A DNA stretch of 16,651 nucleotides from CAZSVP01 sp964637185 (GTDB taxonomy: Bacteria > Patescibacteriota > Saccharimonadia > CAILAD01 > BJGX01), in contig CAZWVB010000014.1 of assembly GCA_964637185.1 (NCBI GenBank), positions 1 to 16,651 of the forward strand, in the 5' to 3' direction. Each line of letters starts with the position of its first letter. The first letter of the stretch is position 1. The position numbers and the translations under genes are program-made. The notes under the pieces are model-generated. The model worked only from the letters and a program-made list of their open reading frames with translations, was not told where the DNA came from and made no database searches. Below, one piece after another: positions 1-5,744 of the stretch.

Positions 1-228
1 AATTCAATCTCTTACCACGAACTACTGGTGCTGTCTTGGCAAGTTTGCCAGGTATCGCGCATGCCACAACTCACGAGCAAGCTCAAACTACAAGACTCCG
101 CCCAGTTTGCTATGCGTTTGGCACGGCTTGGTTTGACAACCTTGTCTGATCTGCTATCGTCATCATGTTCGAGCGGTGAACGCGGTATGGATTCCATACC
201 ACATAGCATAACAGTTTTGATATTTTGA
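1..228 (+). CDS. Possible C-terminal fragment of an unrecognised protein
   Basis: Frame 1 is open from the first base to a TGA at 226-228, giving 75 codons whose start would lie left of the window. I do not recognise the family. The middle part (about residues 24-52) looks like amphipathic helix, with alternating leucines, arginines and alanines, followed by a serine-rich stretch. The main support is layout: the stop lies eight bases from the stop of the convergent gene at 237, as expected at the tight convergent junctions elsewhere in the window. An opposite-strand reading frame also spans 12-209, so coding status is uncertain and this could be non-coding. Confidence 0.35.
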   Translation, partial: NSISYHELLVLSWQVCQVSRMPQLTSKLKLQDSAQFAMRLARLGLTTLSDLLSSSCSSGERGMDSIPHSITVLIF

Positions 229-236
229 ATGCAAAA

Positions 237-863
237 CTACTTCTTGATGACTGGTTGGCGCAAGATGGTCTTGAGCCGACTGGTCGCCACCTTCTGTGGG
301 TTGCTTAGGTATATTTCGTGATGAGCTGCCGATGGTTTGAGCTCGTGGCTCTCCATATACGAGCGCATCAGCGCGATATCCGACATCTCAGCCTTGTATG
401 AGCCGATGTGCAATATATGGACCGCCTGCTTTTCCTCCAATGTCTTGATATGAGCCAGCTCATACTTCGGATTGGGGTGGCGCTCGCCCATATCAGCAGC
501 CGCCTTCTTAACCAACGCTTGGGTGACAAAGCCTGGCACCACTACAAACGCCTCCCACTGCCACTGCTCTGGCTTCTCACTATCAAACGGCTTGCCATCA
601 CGCATACTCCAAAGAGCCTCCAGTGGCGGAACTTTGAAATCCACAAAATCCTCCGGCACCACACCGTGTTTGGGCATAAATTTGATACCATAGGCCAGTC
701 TATAAAGCGCCTCCACGGATTGTTGGAAAACTGCCCCTTTGGGATCACCCTCACCACCAATCGCCAGAATACGCAGAGCAGGTACTTGTACCAAGACTGG
801 CTGCCTGGGCTCAGCAGTATAGAGCTGGGGATATAGCTTGGTGATATCAAACTTGTCACTCAT
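237..863 (-). CDS. GyrI-like small-molecule-binding domain protein
   Basis: The 208-residue protein matches the stand-alone GyrI-like (SOUL/AraC-effector-type) proteins of about 200-215 residues. These bind small amphipathic ligands and are usually not fused to a DNA-binding domain; none is visible here. Recognisable features are the N-terminal KFDITKLYPQLY, the IGGEGDP turn, the central EALYRLAYGIKFMPK helix and the C-terminal HIGSYKAE...HHEIYLSNP block with the ILRQPV end, all typical of the family. The ATG at 863 is preferred over an in-frame TTG at 881, because a TACAAT -10 box (870-875) lies exactly six bases upstream and a start at 881 would put that box inside the gene. It therefore probably has its own promoter in the 20-base gap behind the CBU_0592 gene. 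The ligand is unknown. Family call is strong. Confidence 0.88.
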   Translation of the reverse strand: MSDKFDITKLYPQLYTAEPRQPVLVQVPALRILAIGGEGDPKGAVFQQSVEALYRLAYGIKFMPKHGVVPEDFVDFKVPPLEALWSMRDGKPFDSEKPEQWQWEAFVVVPGFVTQALVKKAAADMGERHPNPKYELAHIKTLEEKQAVHILHIGSYKAEMSDIALMRSYMESHELKPSAAHHEIYLSNPQKVATSRLKTILRQPVIKK

Positions 864-869
864 GTAGCT

Positions 870-875
870 ATTGTA
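870..875 (-). promoter_or_regulatory. -10 box TACAAT for a leaderless GyrI-like mRNA
   Basis: On the minus strand TACAAT is followed by six bases and the ATG at 863. No Shine-Dalgarno sequence lies between them. The spacing equals that at seven other gene starts in this window, which argues for transcription starting at or next to the A of the ATG. Confidence 0.6.
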
Positions 876-883
876 ACCCAATA

Positions 884-1138
884 TCAGCGAATGAGTAGTC
901 TTAGTAGCGCGAGAGTCGCTATAGCCGCCCAGAACAAATTGAGTACCACAGACTGCCGAACTTTCTTGATAAGCGAGATGACAATGATACCAATTGCACC
1001 AGTGAGGTTGAGTAGCTGATACCAGACTGAGTTGGGACTAAGCAGATTGAAGCTCACTAACGCATAAGCACCAATGATTGCAATAGTTCCATACCAACCA
1101 ACTACTTCTGCCACCAGCTTGGCCTGCTTGTCGGACAT
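884..1138 (-). CDS. CBU_0592 family small membrane protein
   Basis: This is an 84-residue, strongly hydrophobic protein with about three membrane segments (roughly residues 12-30, 36-57 and 64-82). The pattern VGWYGTIAIIGAYALVSFNL, then YQLLNLTGAIGI, then VVLNLFWAAIATLALL, is typical of the CBU_0592 family, whose function is unknown. Its ATG overlaps the TAA stop of the upstream Tim44-like gene by one base (TAATG), so the two are translationally coupled and probably share the promoter at 2401-2406. The pairing suggests a joint role in the membrane, which is an inference only. Confidence 0.85.
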   Translation of the reverse strand: MSDKQAKLVAEVVGWYGTIAIIGAYALVSFNLLSPNSVWYQLLNLTGAIGIIVISLIKKVRQSVVLNLFWAAIATLALLRLLIR

Positions 1139-2394
1139 TATAGTTTCATCTCATCAAATGCCCAGCTCAGTACCTCGAGCATCTCATCGTAGTTGAGCTT
1201 GTTGTCGGGGCTATAGAGATACAGAACATTGTCGACTACCTCGATATTGACCTCAAAGTCGAGCTTGTAGATGCGCTCCATGAAATTGGTGGCGAGCAGC
1301 TCAAAACTAGTCGCTCGATCCGGCTGGGCAGCCCAGACTGAGAACTTCTTGTTGAAATCCACACTCTCGGTCTCAACCTTCTCCAAACCTTTTAGCTTGG
1401 GCTTGAAGTCGTACCAACTTTTTTCAGTAACCAAAATATCATCGTACTTCTTGGGCAAAATAGCTTGGGCTACTGTGATAGGTGACATTCCGGCACCAGC
1501 TTTGGGCTCATAGCTATAAAACTCAACAATTTTTTGACGGTTGGCACTGCCCACGCTACCGATCACATGATTGTTGATGTCGGCGTTGCCAAATCCCGCC
1601 GGCCCGAAGATAGCACCACGAGTCGGCATCATCAGCCAACCAAAATCAGGGTCATAGTAAAAGCCCTGTTTGGCAGCAAACTCGGCTATCCCAGCATCAT
1701 ATTTGCTGGCATCCTCAGTATCCTGGCGAATCAGATCGAGCTTGTAGCTGCCGCCTTCACATACAAACTGCCAATATTCTACCCATGGCGAGTTGTCAGT
1801 AAACAATGTCTTTTTCTCAGCCTCGTCGATGAGTTTGTCAGTAGCACTGGCTCTGATTTGTACCTCAAAACCTTTGGAATAATCATCTGCTTTCTTAAGA
1901 TACACAGCGGTTAGTTGGCAATCATCCATCTGATCACGACGTTTGTAATTGCGCAGCACACCTAGCTCCAAGATCATTCGTTTGGAGTACTCAGTGCTAC
2001 ACAACTGCTGCATAGCTTTGGCATCAAACTCGCTCCAGCCTTTTTGAAAACCAAAGAATGTATCGTTGACCTGTTTGGCGAGCTTCTTCTCCTCATCCGT
2101 ACCTGACTTGCTCGGATCGATATAGCCAGCCGGAATACCACCACCAACACCTTTGCGAGCTGCACGGATGATAAGAACTATCACCAAGGCCCAAACGCCA
2201 AAGAATATCAGCATGAATATGATGCCAAACCACGCGTCTGCCGGGCTAGAACTGCCAGAGCCGGATGAACTAGAGCTAGAAGAGTAGCTTGAGCTAGAAG
2301 AGCTAGAGTGGCTGCCACCACCACCTCCGCCGCCACCGCCGGAGCTGCTGCCACCGCCGCCACCGCGAGCTATAATTATTGGACGCTGATTCAT
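1138..2394 (-). CDS. Gly/Ser-rich membrane protein with Tim44-like and DUF3137-like domains
   Basis: A 418-residue protein. Residues 11-50 are almost pure glycine and serine. Residues 54-77 form one strong membrane helix. Residues about 100-225 resemble the Tim44-like fold (a nuclear-transport-factor-2-like domain): FFGFQKGWSEFDAKAMQQL, then N149-YKRRDQ, then a WVEYWQFVCE strand near 204-213. Residues about 245-418 resemble DUF3137, with an FNKKFSVWAAQPDRA...FMERIYKLDF block and a VLYLYSPDN strand. The likely topology is a low-complexity tail on one side of the membrane and two soluble domains on the other. The start is placed at the third codon of the longest frame (2394), because TACAAT at 2401-2406 sits exactly six bases before it, whereas the first ATG (2400) directly abuts that box. 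Tim44-like proteins often act at membranes or as lipid or protein binders. The role here is unknown. Confidence 0.8.
   Translation of the reverse strand: MNQRPIIIARGGGGGSSSGGGGGGGGGSHSSSSSSSYSSSSSSSGSGSSSPADAWFGIIFMLIFFGVWALVIVLIIRAARKGVGGGIPAGYIDPSKSGTDEEKKLAKQVNDTFFGFQKGWSEFDAKAMQQLCSTEYSKRMILELGVLRNYKRRDQMDDCQLTAVYLKKADDYSKGFEVQIRASATDKLIDEAEKKTLFTDNSPWVEYWQFVCEGGSYKLDLIRQDTEDASKYDAGIAEFAAKQGFYYDPDFGWLMMPTRGAIFGPAGFGNADINNHVIGSVGSANRQKIVEFYSYEPKAGAGMSPITVAQAILPKKYDDILVTEKSWYDFKPKLKGLEKVETESVDFNKKFSVWAAQPDRATSFELLATNFMERIYKLDFEVNIEVVDNVLYLYSPDNKLNYDEMLEVLSWAFDEMKL
2245..2364 (-). repeat. Low-complexity Gly/Ser-coding tract
   Basis: This stretch encodes residues 11-50 of the Tim44-like protein: two glycine runs separated by three serines, then histidine/tyrosine-punctuated serine runs. 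The DNA mixes GGC/GGT/GGA and AGC/TCT/AGT codons, so it is a protein-level low-complexity tract, not a clean DNA microsatellite. Repeat-length variation between strains is plausible. Confidence 0.8.
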
Positions 2395-2400
2395 GTTCAT

Positions 2401-2406
2401 ATTGTA
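2401..2406 (-). promoter_or_regulatory. -10 box TACAAT for the Tim44-like/CBU_0592 operon
   Basis: On the minus strand TACAAT is followed by ATGAAC and then the preferred ATG at 2394. There is no ribosome-binding site, so this is a predicted leaderless start. Confidence 0.6.
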
Positions 2407-2445
2407 ACTTTATCTTAAAACGCCACTAAAGCAAACAGTAAATCT

Positions 2446-2531
2446 GTTGGCTTGCTGCGCTGCTTGTTCGAGGACTGTTTGAGCTCGATACGAAGTAATA
2501 GAGCGAGTTCCGCAGAACAGCAAGTGGCAAC
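2446..2531. other. Long imperfect inverted repeat, possible structured RNA
   Basis: The left arm 2446-2463 contains GTTG, TTGCTG and CTGC. The right arm 2512-2531 contains the matching GCAG, CAGCAA and CAAC in reverse order, separated by small internal loops. The enclosed 48 bases contain a further CTCG/CGAG pairing. The strand of any transcript cannot be told. It may also be chance or a gene remnant. Confidence 0.3.
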
Positions 2532-2577
2532 CAATAGATGCTACTAGTTTGTGTCCGTGGCGAAAATACTTTTGGCT

Positions 2578-2598
2578 ACTTTTGGTATCTTCAAAAGT
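2578..2598 (-). terminator. Possible terminator hairpin downstream of the DUF4234 gene
   Basis: ACTTTTG and CAAAAGT form a perfect 7-base-pair stem around a 7-base loop, about 70 bases beyond the DUF4234 stop. The stem is AT-rich and no clear U-run follows on the minus strand, so the assignment as a terminator is weak. Confidence 0.3.
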
Positions 2599-2668
2599 TG
2601 CTCGCGATCCGGTGAAACCGGGGTGTGAAATCTTAGATGGTCGAAGTTTAGAATGACAACCAATAAGA

Positions 2669-3085
2669 CTATCGGGCGACCTTGTTGAGATTGGACTGAT
2701 AGTAAAAGATGGGCAAAAGTATAAGTATGTTGACGAAGATTAGTTGCAACCACATGTGAGTATTATTGAGCCCAAACGTGACAATACTATATGGCGGAGT
2801 GAGACCCAAAAAGATGCTGACGGCCAATGCGATCACAAATGGCGCTAGAAATGCTGCCCAGCGGCCTATCAAACCCTTGGTAGTAGCCTCAATCGCTTTG
2901 GCAAAGCGCCAGAACCACCAAATGTTGACCAGTGGTATGAAGAACCAGAGAAAGAACGGCACTTTGAGATCACGCTTGTTAAGAGTATTCATCTCTGTCT
3001 TAGTGATGAAATACCAATATATCTGATAAATTCCAAAAGTAATGATGTTGAGTAGTAAGATCGCGAGCAGCGAGCGGTGTTTCAT
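2669..3085 (-). CDS. DUF4234 domain membrane protein
   Basis: About 138 residues with several membrane segments (roughly residues 5-26, 43-62, 76-96 and 109-128). The N-terminal LLNIITFGIYQIYWYF is the DUF4234 hallmark (an ITxGIYxxYW pattern after a basic residue), followed by a charged cytoplasmic loop. The function of the family is unknown. Two in-frame ATGs exist (3091 and 3085). A TACAAT box at 3090-3095 overlaps the first, so the second is preferred, although its four-base spacing is shorter than the six bases seen at the other leaderless genes. The gene is divergent from the HAD phosphatase gene. Confidence 0.8.
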   Translation of the reverse strand: MKHRSLLAILLLNIITFGIYQIYWYFITKTEMNTLNKRDLKVPFFLWFFIPLVNIWWFWRFAKAIEATTKGLIGRWAAFLAPFVIALAVSIFLGLTPPYSIVTFGLNNTHMWLQLIFVNILILLPIFYYQSNLNKVAR

Positions 3086-3145
3086 ACGCATTGTAGTATT
3101 AGTCCTTATGTTATCTGTGTATTATATATCCCAGAATGGTCAATG

Positions 3146-3151
3146 TATAAT
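3146..3151 (+). promoter_or_regulatory. -10 box TATAAT for a leaderless HAD mRNA
   Basis: A perfect TATAAT is followed by six bases and the ATG at 3158. No Shine-Dalgarno sequence and no clear -35 box are seen. It rules out the longer in-frame start at 3077, which would include the promoter and a non-homologous leader. Confidence 0.65.
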
Positions 3152-3157
3152 AGTCTT

Positions 3158-3817
3158 ATGAAAAAGCTTGCTGTGATATTTGATATGGACGGAGTGCTGG
3201 TCGACACCATACCCTACAATTACCGGCTCTGGCACGACTACCTGCATAGCCTGGGAGTGGAGTTGACCAAACAAGGTTTCCAGCAGATCCTGGGCATGGA
3301 GTTTCAAGACGTGGTCAAAGTATTTGAAAGCCAATTTGGTATCAATATCGATGACACCAAGCTAGCCGCGCACTTGCGCAAAGAACGCGACGCCTACTAC
3401 CAAGACCATGAGCTACTGACAAGCAAAGCCTTGCCACGGCTTCTAAGTAGCCTATACGAGAGTGGCGTGCCACTGGCAGTAGCGACCGGCTCCTCGCGCC
3501 GAACTACAGAGTTGCTGCTGCGCAAAAATCAACTGACGCCATTCTTCTCCGAGATCGTCACTGCCGATGATGTCGAGCATGGCAAGCCATCGCCTGATAT
3601 CTATCTCACTGCCGCACATCGTCTGCGCACTACACCTAGCCACTGTGTGGTGGTAGAAGATGCTGCAAGTGGTATCGCAGCCGCCCACGCCGCCGGCATG
3701 GCTACGGTCGGATATATCAATGGTTTTAACTCGGCCGATGATCTGCACGAAGCGGATATGGCTACTGACAATTTCGATGAGCTTACTATAGAGGTACTTA
3801 CCAAATTACTTCGTTAG
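3158..3817 (+). CDS. HAD-superfamily hydrolase, beta-phosphoglucomutase-like
   Basis: A 219-residue haloacid dehalogenase of subfamily IA. The four motifs are clear: the nucleophile loop FDMDGVLVDT (Asp9, with Asp11 as acid/base), VATGSS near residues 108-113, the lysine in GKPSPDIYL (Lys143) and VVVEDAASGI with the metal-binding Glu167-Asp168. A helical cap lies at about residues 16-90. Asp11 in DMDG and the general pattern fit phosphatases and beta-phosphoglucomutases acting on sugar phosphates. The exact substrate cannot be read from the sequence. The stop overlaps the convergent msrA stop by four bases (3814-3817), leaving no room for a conventional terminator. Confidence 0.92.
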   Translation: MKKLAVIFDMDGVLVDTIPYNYRLWHDYLHSLGVELTKQGFQQILGMEFQDVVKVFESQFGINIDDTKLAAHLRKERDAYYQDHELLTSKALPRLLSSLYESGVPLAVATGSSRRTTELLLRKNQLTPFFSEIVTADDVEHGKPSPDIYLTAAHRLRTTPSHCVVVEDAASGIAAAHAAGMATVGYINGFNSADDLHEADMATDNFDELTIEVLTKLLR

Positions 3818-4296
3818 TAGCAAACTCCTAGATTGCGCTTTTTGAGATATTGCTGATGATAATCTTCGGCTAGCCAAAAAGTTGAGGCTGGCACTACCAT
3901 GGTAGCAATTGACTCACGATATTTGCCGGATTTTTCGATCTCGGCTATCTTAGCTTCTGCAGCCTTTTTCTGCTCTGACGTGTGATAAAAAATCACGCTG
4001 CGATAATTGTCGCCCACATCAGGGCCCTGGCGGTTTACCTCAGTAGGATTATGGTGCTCAAAAAACAGATCAAGCAGCTTGTCGTAACTGATCTTGGTGG
4101 GATCGAATGTCACCTGTACTGTCTCAGCATGGCCAGTGGTATGACTACTCACCTGCTCGTAGGTCGGATGATCAACATGACCGCCCTCGTAGCCGACCTG
4201 GGTCTTCACCACTCCCAATTGTGTACGAAATACTTCTTCCACTCCCCAAAGGCAGCCGCCACCAAAGTCGGCTAGCTCAGTCTTGTCTTCTTTCAT
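3814..4296 (-). CDS. msrA: Peptide methionine-S-sulfoxide reductase
   Basis: A 160-residue MsrA, which reduces the S-epimer of methionine sulfoxide in free methionine and proteins. The catalytic cysteine is Cys15 in GGGCLWGVEEVF. Other family landmarks are GYEGGHVDHPTYEQVSSHTTGHAE, EHHNPT and QGPDVGDNYRS. Cys159, next to last, is a candidate resolving cysteine. The usual GCFWG motif reads GCLWG here: the phenylalanine that helps form the methyl-binding pocket is leucine. Its ATG lies inside the 3' end of the MazG-like gene (20-base overlap), and a strong AAAAGGAG ribosome site is embedded in that upstream gene. It is the third gene of the operon starting at 5045. Confidence 0.96.
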   Translation of the reverse strand: MKEDKTELADFGGGCLWGVEEVFRTQLGVVKTQVGYEGGHVDHPTYEQVSSHTTGHAETVQVTFDPTKISYDKLLDLFFEHHNPTEVNRQGPDVGDNYRSVIFYHTSEQKKAAEAKIAEIEKSGKYRESIATMVVPASTFWLAEDYHQQYLKKRNLGVCY

Positions 4297-4612
4297 TTCC
4301 TATTCTCCTTTTATCATCTTCCAATCTTTGCAAATAAACTTTTTCAAGATCCACATCATAAATATTGGCTAGCTGCAGGGCGTAAAACAACAGATCGGGC
4401 ATAACTTCGGTTTTGAGCACACTATCATCGGCCGCGCGGCCGTGCTCGACAGCTTCACTGTAGGTCGATACTTTGCCTACTAGCTTGCCCAGATGTAGGT
4501 TGATATGGCGGATCTTGTCAGCAGGCCGGTAGTGATTGGGATAAGTAAGATACTCTTGGTCAAACTTGGCCTGAACGTTTTGCAAATCATCCAAGCTATT
4601 TGGCTTACCCAT
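4277..4612 (-). CDS. MazG-like (all-alpha NTP pyrophosphohydrolase fold) protein, degenerate active site
   Basis: A 111-residue all-helical protein. The second half, with Glu69-xxx-Asp73 in EVMPDLLFYALQLANIYDVD followed by LEKVYLQRLEDDKRR, matches the ExxD helix and C-terminal helix of MazG-like nucleotide pyrophosphohydrolases. These remove non-canonical or excess NTPs. The first metal-binding helix is odd: where an EExxE-type acidic pair is expected the protein has HINLHLGKLVGK (Lys43, Lys47). It may be inactive, bind metal differently or have a changed role. The start is taken as ATG 4612 with GAGGG just upstream. It overlaps the stop of the coiled-coil gene by eight bases (ATGGGTAA) and carries the msrA ribosome site in its own 3' end. 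Confidence 0.65.
   Translation of the reverse strand: MGKPNSLDDLQNVQAKFDQEYLTYPNHYRPADKIRHINLHLGKLVGKVSTYSEAVEHGRAADDSVLKTEVMPDLLFYALQLANIYDVDLEKVYLQRLEDDKRRIGNERRQD
4297..4312 (-). promoter_or_regulatory. Ribosome-binding site of msrA inside the upstream gene
   Basis: On the minus strand AAAAGGAGAATAGGAA directly precedes the msrA ATG. Both an AAGGAG and a nearer AGGA are present. The site lies in the coding part of the MazG-like gene, so translation of the two is probably coupled. Confidence 0.7.
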
Positions 4613-5045
4613 CAGGTCCCTCACTAGGTCGACTAAACCTTTCGGCTATCAGCTCACGCTCGTCTTGAGCTCTTCGCTCCTCCTCCCACTTCATAGCCTG
4701 CATACTTTGCTGCTCTTTTTCTAACTGCTTGAGCTTTGCATTATCATGAGCTGCTTCTTCATCGAGCGCTCCTTGGTAGTGAGCACGCTCAATCGCATCT
4801 GCCAATGCCTTGTCCTTTTCCTCTATCTCCTTTAGCAACCTTGCTCGCTTGGCTTCTTCAGCATCTAGCACTGACTGATGATGAGCTGCTTGCTCGGCTT
4901 CAACTTTTGCACGCAGCCTATCTGCATCTGCATCCACACCTTTTTGTTGACGACCTTCCCACTCCTCAGCTGCGCGCAACTGATCTTCGGTTGGTTCACC
5001 TGAATCTGGTGGTATTGGTGGGCCACCGCCCTCGCCATTTGTCAT
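4605..5045 (-). CDS. Charged coiled-coil protein of unknown function
   Basis: A 146-residue protein without membrane segments or signal peptide. The first 20 residues are glycine/proline-rich. Residues about 25-135 are dominated by Glu, Lys, Arg, Ala and Gln with long heptad-like runs (for example AEEAKRARLLKEIEEKDKAL), which predicts a long coiled coil. The C-terminus ends in a short PSEGPDG tail. No family is recognised. The start is set at ATG 5045, not an in-frame upstream codon at 5060, because TATAAT (5052-5057) lies exactly six bases before it. It leads an operon with the MazG-like gene and msrA, overlapping the former by eight bases. Confidence 0.75.
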   Translation of the reverse strand: MTNGEGGGPPIPPDSGEPTEDQLRAAEEWEGRQQKGVDADADRLRAKVEAEQAAHHQSVLDAEEAKRARLLKEIEEKDKALADAIERAHYQGALDEEAAHDNAKLKQLEKEQQSMQAMKWEEERRAQDERELIAERFSRPSEGPDG

Positions 5046-5067
5046 ATGACTATTATACAACCATAAT
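5039..5067 (+). promoter_or_regulatory. Sigma70-type promoter of the FMN reductase gene
   Basis: TTGTCA (5039-5044; five of six consensus bases) and CATAAT (5062-5067) are separated by 17 bases. The -35 box overlaps the start codon of the divergent coiled-coil gene and the spacer contains that gene's -10 box, so the two promoters probably compete for polymerase. Confidence 0.55.
5052..5057 (-). promoter_or_regulatory. -10 box TATAAT for the coiled-coil/MazG-like/msrA operon
   Basis: On the minus strand TATAAT is followed by AGTCAT and the ATG at 5045, with no ribosome-binding site. This is a predicted leaderless start, divergent from the leadered promoter of the FMN reductase gene. Confidence 0.65.
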
Positions 5068-5080
5068 GAGATAGTAAGAA

Positions 5081-5086
5081 AAGGAG
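5081..5086 (+). promoter_or_regulatory. Ribosome-binding site of the 5094 gene
   Basis: AAGGAG lies seven bases before the ATG. It shows that some transcription-unit-leading genes here do have a leader and a Shine-Dalgarno site. Confidence 0.75.
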
Positions 5087-5093
5087 AAATACT

Positions 5094-5744
5094 ATGGCAC
5101 TAAAAGCACTCATACTCAACTGCACACTAAAACCTTCACCTGCCAAGAGCAACACCGACGCGTTGATCGGACACGTGATAGAACAATACCAAAAACTCGA
5201 TGTGGAAGCAGAGACCTTACGTGTGGTAGATTACCAGGTCAAATTTGGTGTGAGCTCCGACGAGGGCGAGGGTGACCAGTGGCCAGAGATTCTCAGTAAG
5301 ATCAAAGCCTGCAACATTTTGATCATCGCCAGCCCAATCTGGTTTGGGGTGCGTAGTAGTGTTTGTCAGATGGTGATCGAGCGTCTTGACGGTACCTATG
5401 AGGAAGGCGATGCCAAAACTGGGCAGTTCCCACTCTACAACAAAGTAGCCGGCTGTATTGTGACCGGCAATGAAGACGGTGCTCATGATATCTGCGCCAA
5501 TACTCTATACAATCTCACCCATCTGGGATGTACGATACCGCCCAATGTCGACACCTACTGGGTCGGTGATGCTGGCCCTGGCCCTAGCTATGTTGAGGCT
5601 GGTGGCGAGCAGCATCTTTATACCAACAAGACCCTACGCTATATGGTAGCCAACACCACCTATATGGCACGGCTGCTGGCTGACAACCCCATACCTACCA
5701 ACCTCAATGAGCTGATTGAGGACGCCAAGATAGTCAGCCGCTAG
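5094..5744 (+). CDS. NADPH-dependent FMN reductase / flavodoxin-family oxidoreductase
   Basis: A 216-residue flavodoxin-fold protein. An N-terminal beta strand ALILNCTLKPSPAKSNT forms the FMN-phosphate loop. The ILIIASPIWFGVRSSVCQMVIERLD block carries the second flavin-contact loop and the following helix. The family reduces FMN, quinones or similar acceptors with NAD(P)H; the true substrate cannot be told. It is a single-gene unit with its own promoter and ribosome site. Its TAG stop shares the palindromic CTAG (5741-5744) with the stop of the convergent TIGR03085 gene. It is distinct in sequence from the second FMN reductase at 8570. Confidence 0.88.
   Translation: MALKALILNCTLKPSPAKSNTDALIGHVIEQYQKLDVEAETLRVVDYQVKFGVSSDEGEGDQWPEILSKIKACNILIIASPIWFGVRSSVCQMVIERLDGTYEEGDAKTGQFPLYNKVAGCIVTGNEDGAHDICANTLYNLTHLGCTIPPNVDTYWVGDAGPGPSYVEAGGEQHLYTNKTLRYMVANTTYMARLLADNPIPTNLNELIEDAKIVSR

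Larger units (their letters stand above)
2407..2668. other. Non-coding stretch with inverted repeats
   Basis: This is the longest gene-free interval left of the tRNA region. It holds no convincing reading frame. One 69-codon minus frame crosses it but overlaps the DUF4234 gene out of frame and has no start signal. It contains a long imperfect inverted repeat (2446-2463 against 2512-2531), a 7-base-pair hairpin (2578-2598) and a 5-base-pair hairpin with a GAA loop (2609-2621). It lies downstream of the DUF4234 gene and upstream of the Tim44-like operon, so it may hold a termination region and/or a small structured RNA. Confidence 0.5.

Noticed and set aside
408..836. A 142-codon plus-strand frame opposite the GyrI-like gene
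   Set aside because: It is antisense to a clearly recognised gene, has no start signal or family resemblance, and arises from codon bias of the real strand.
2245..2364. Possible DNA tandem repeat or sequencing artefact in the Gly/Ser tract
   Set aside because: Codons are mixed and the frame is intact through the membrane helix, so it is a normal low-complexity protein segment.
2528..2665. Direct repeat CAACCAATA at 2528-2536 and 2657-2665
   Set aside because: Nine bases only, no flanking similarity or element between; probably chance.
2544..2753. A 69-codon minus frame running from the DUF4234 gene into the gap
   Set aside because: It overlaps the DUF4234 coding end out of frame, has no promoter or ribosome site at its start and no recognisable composition.
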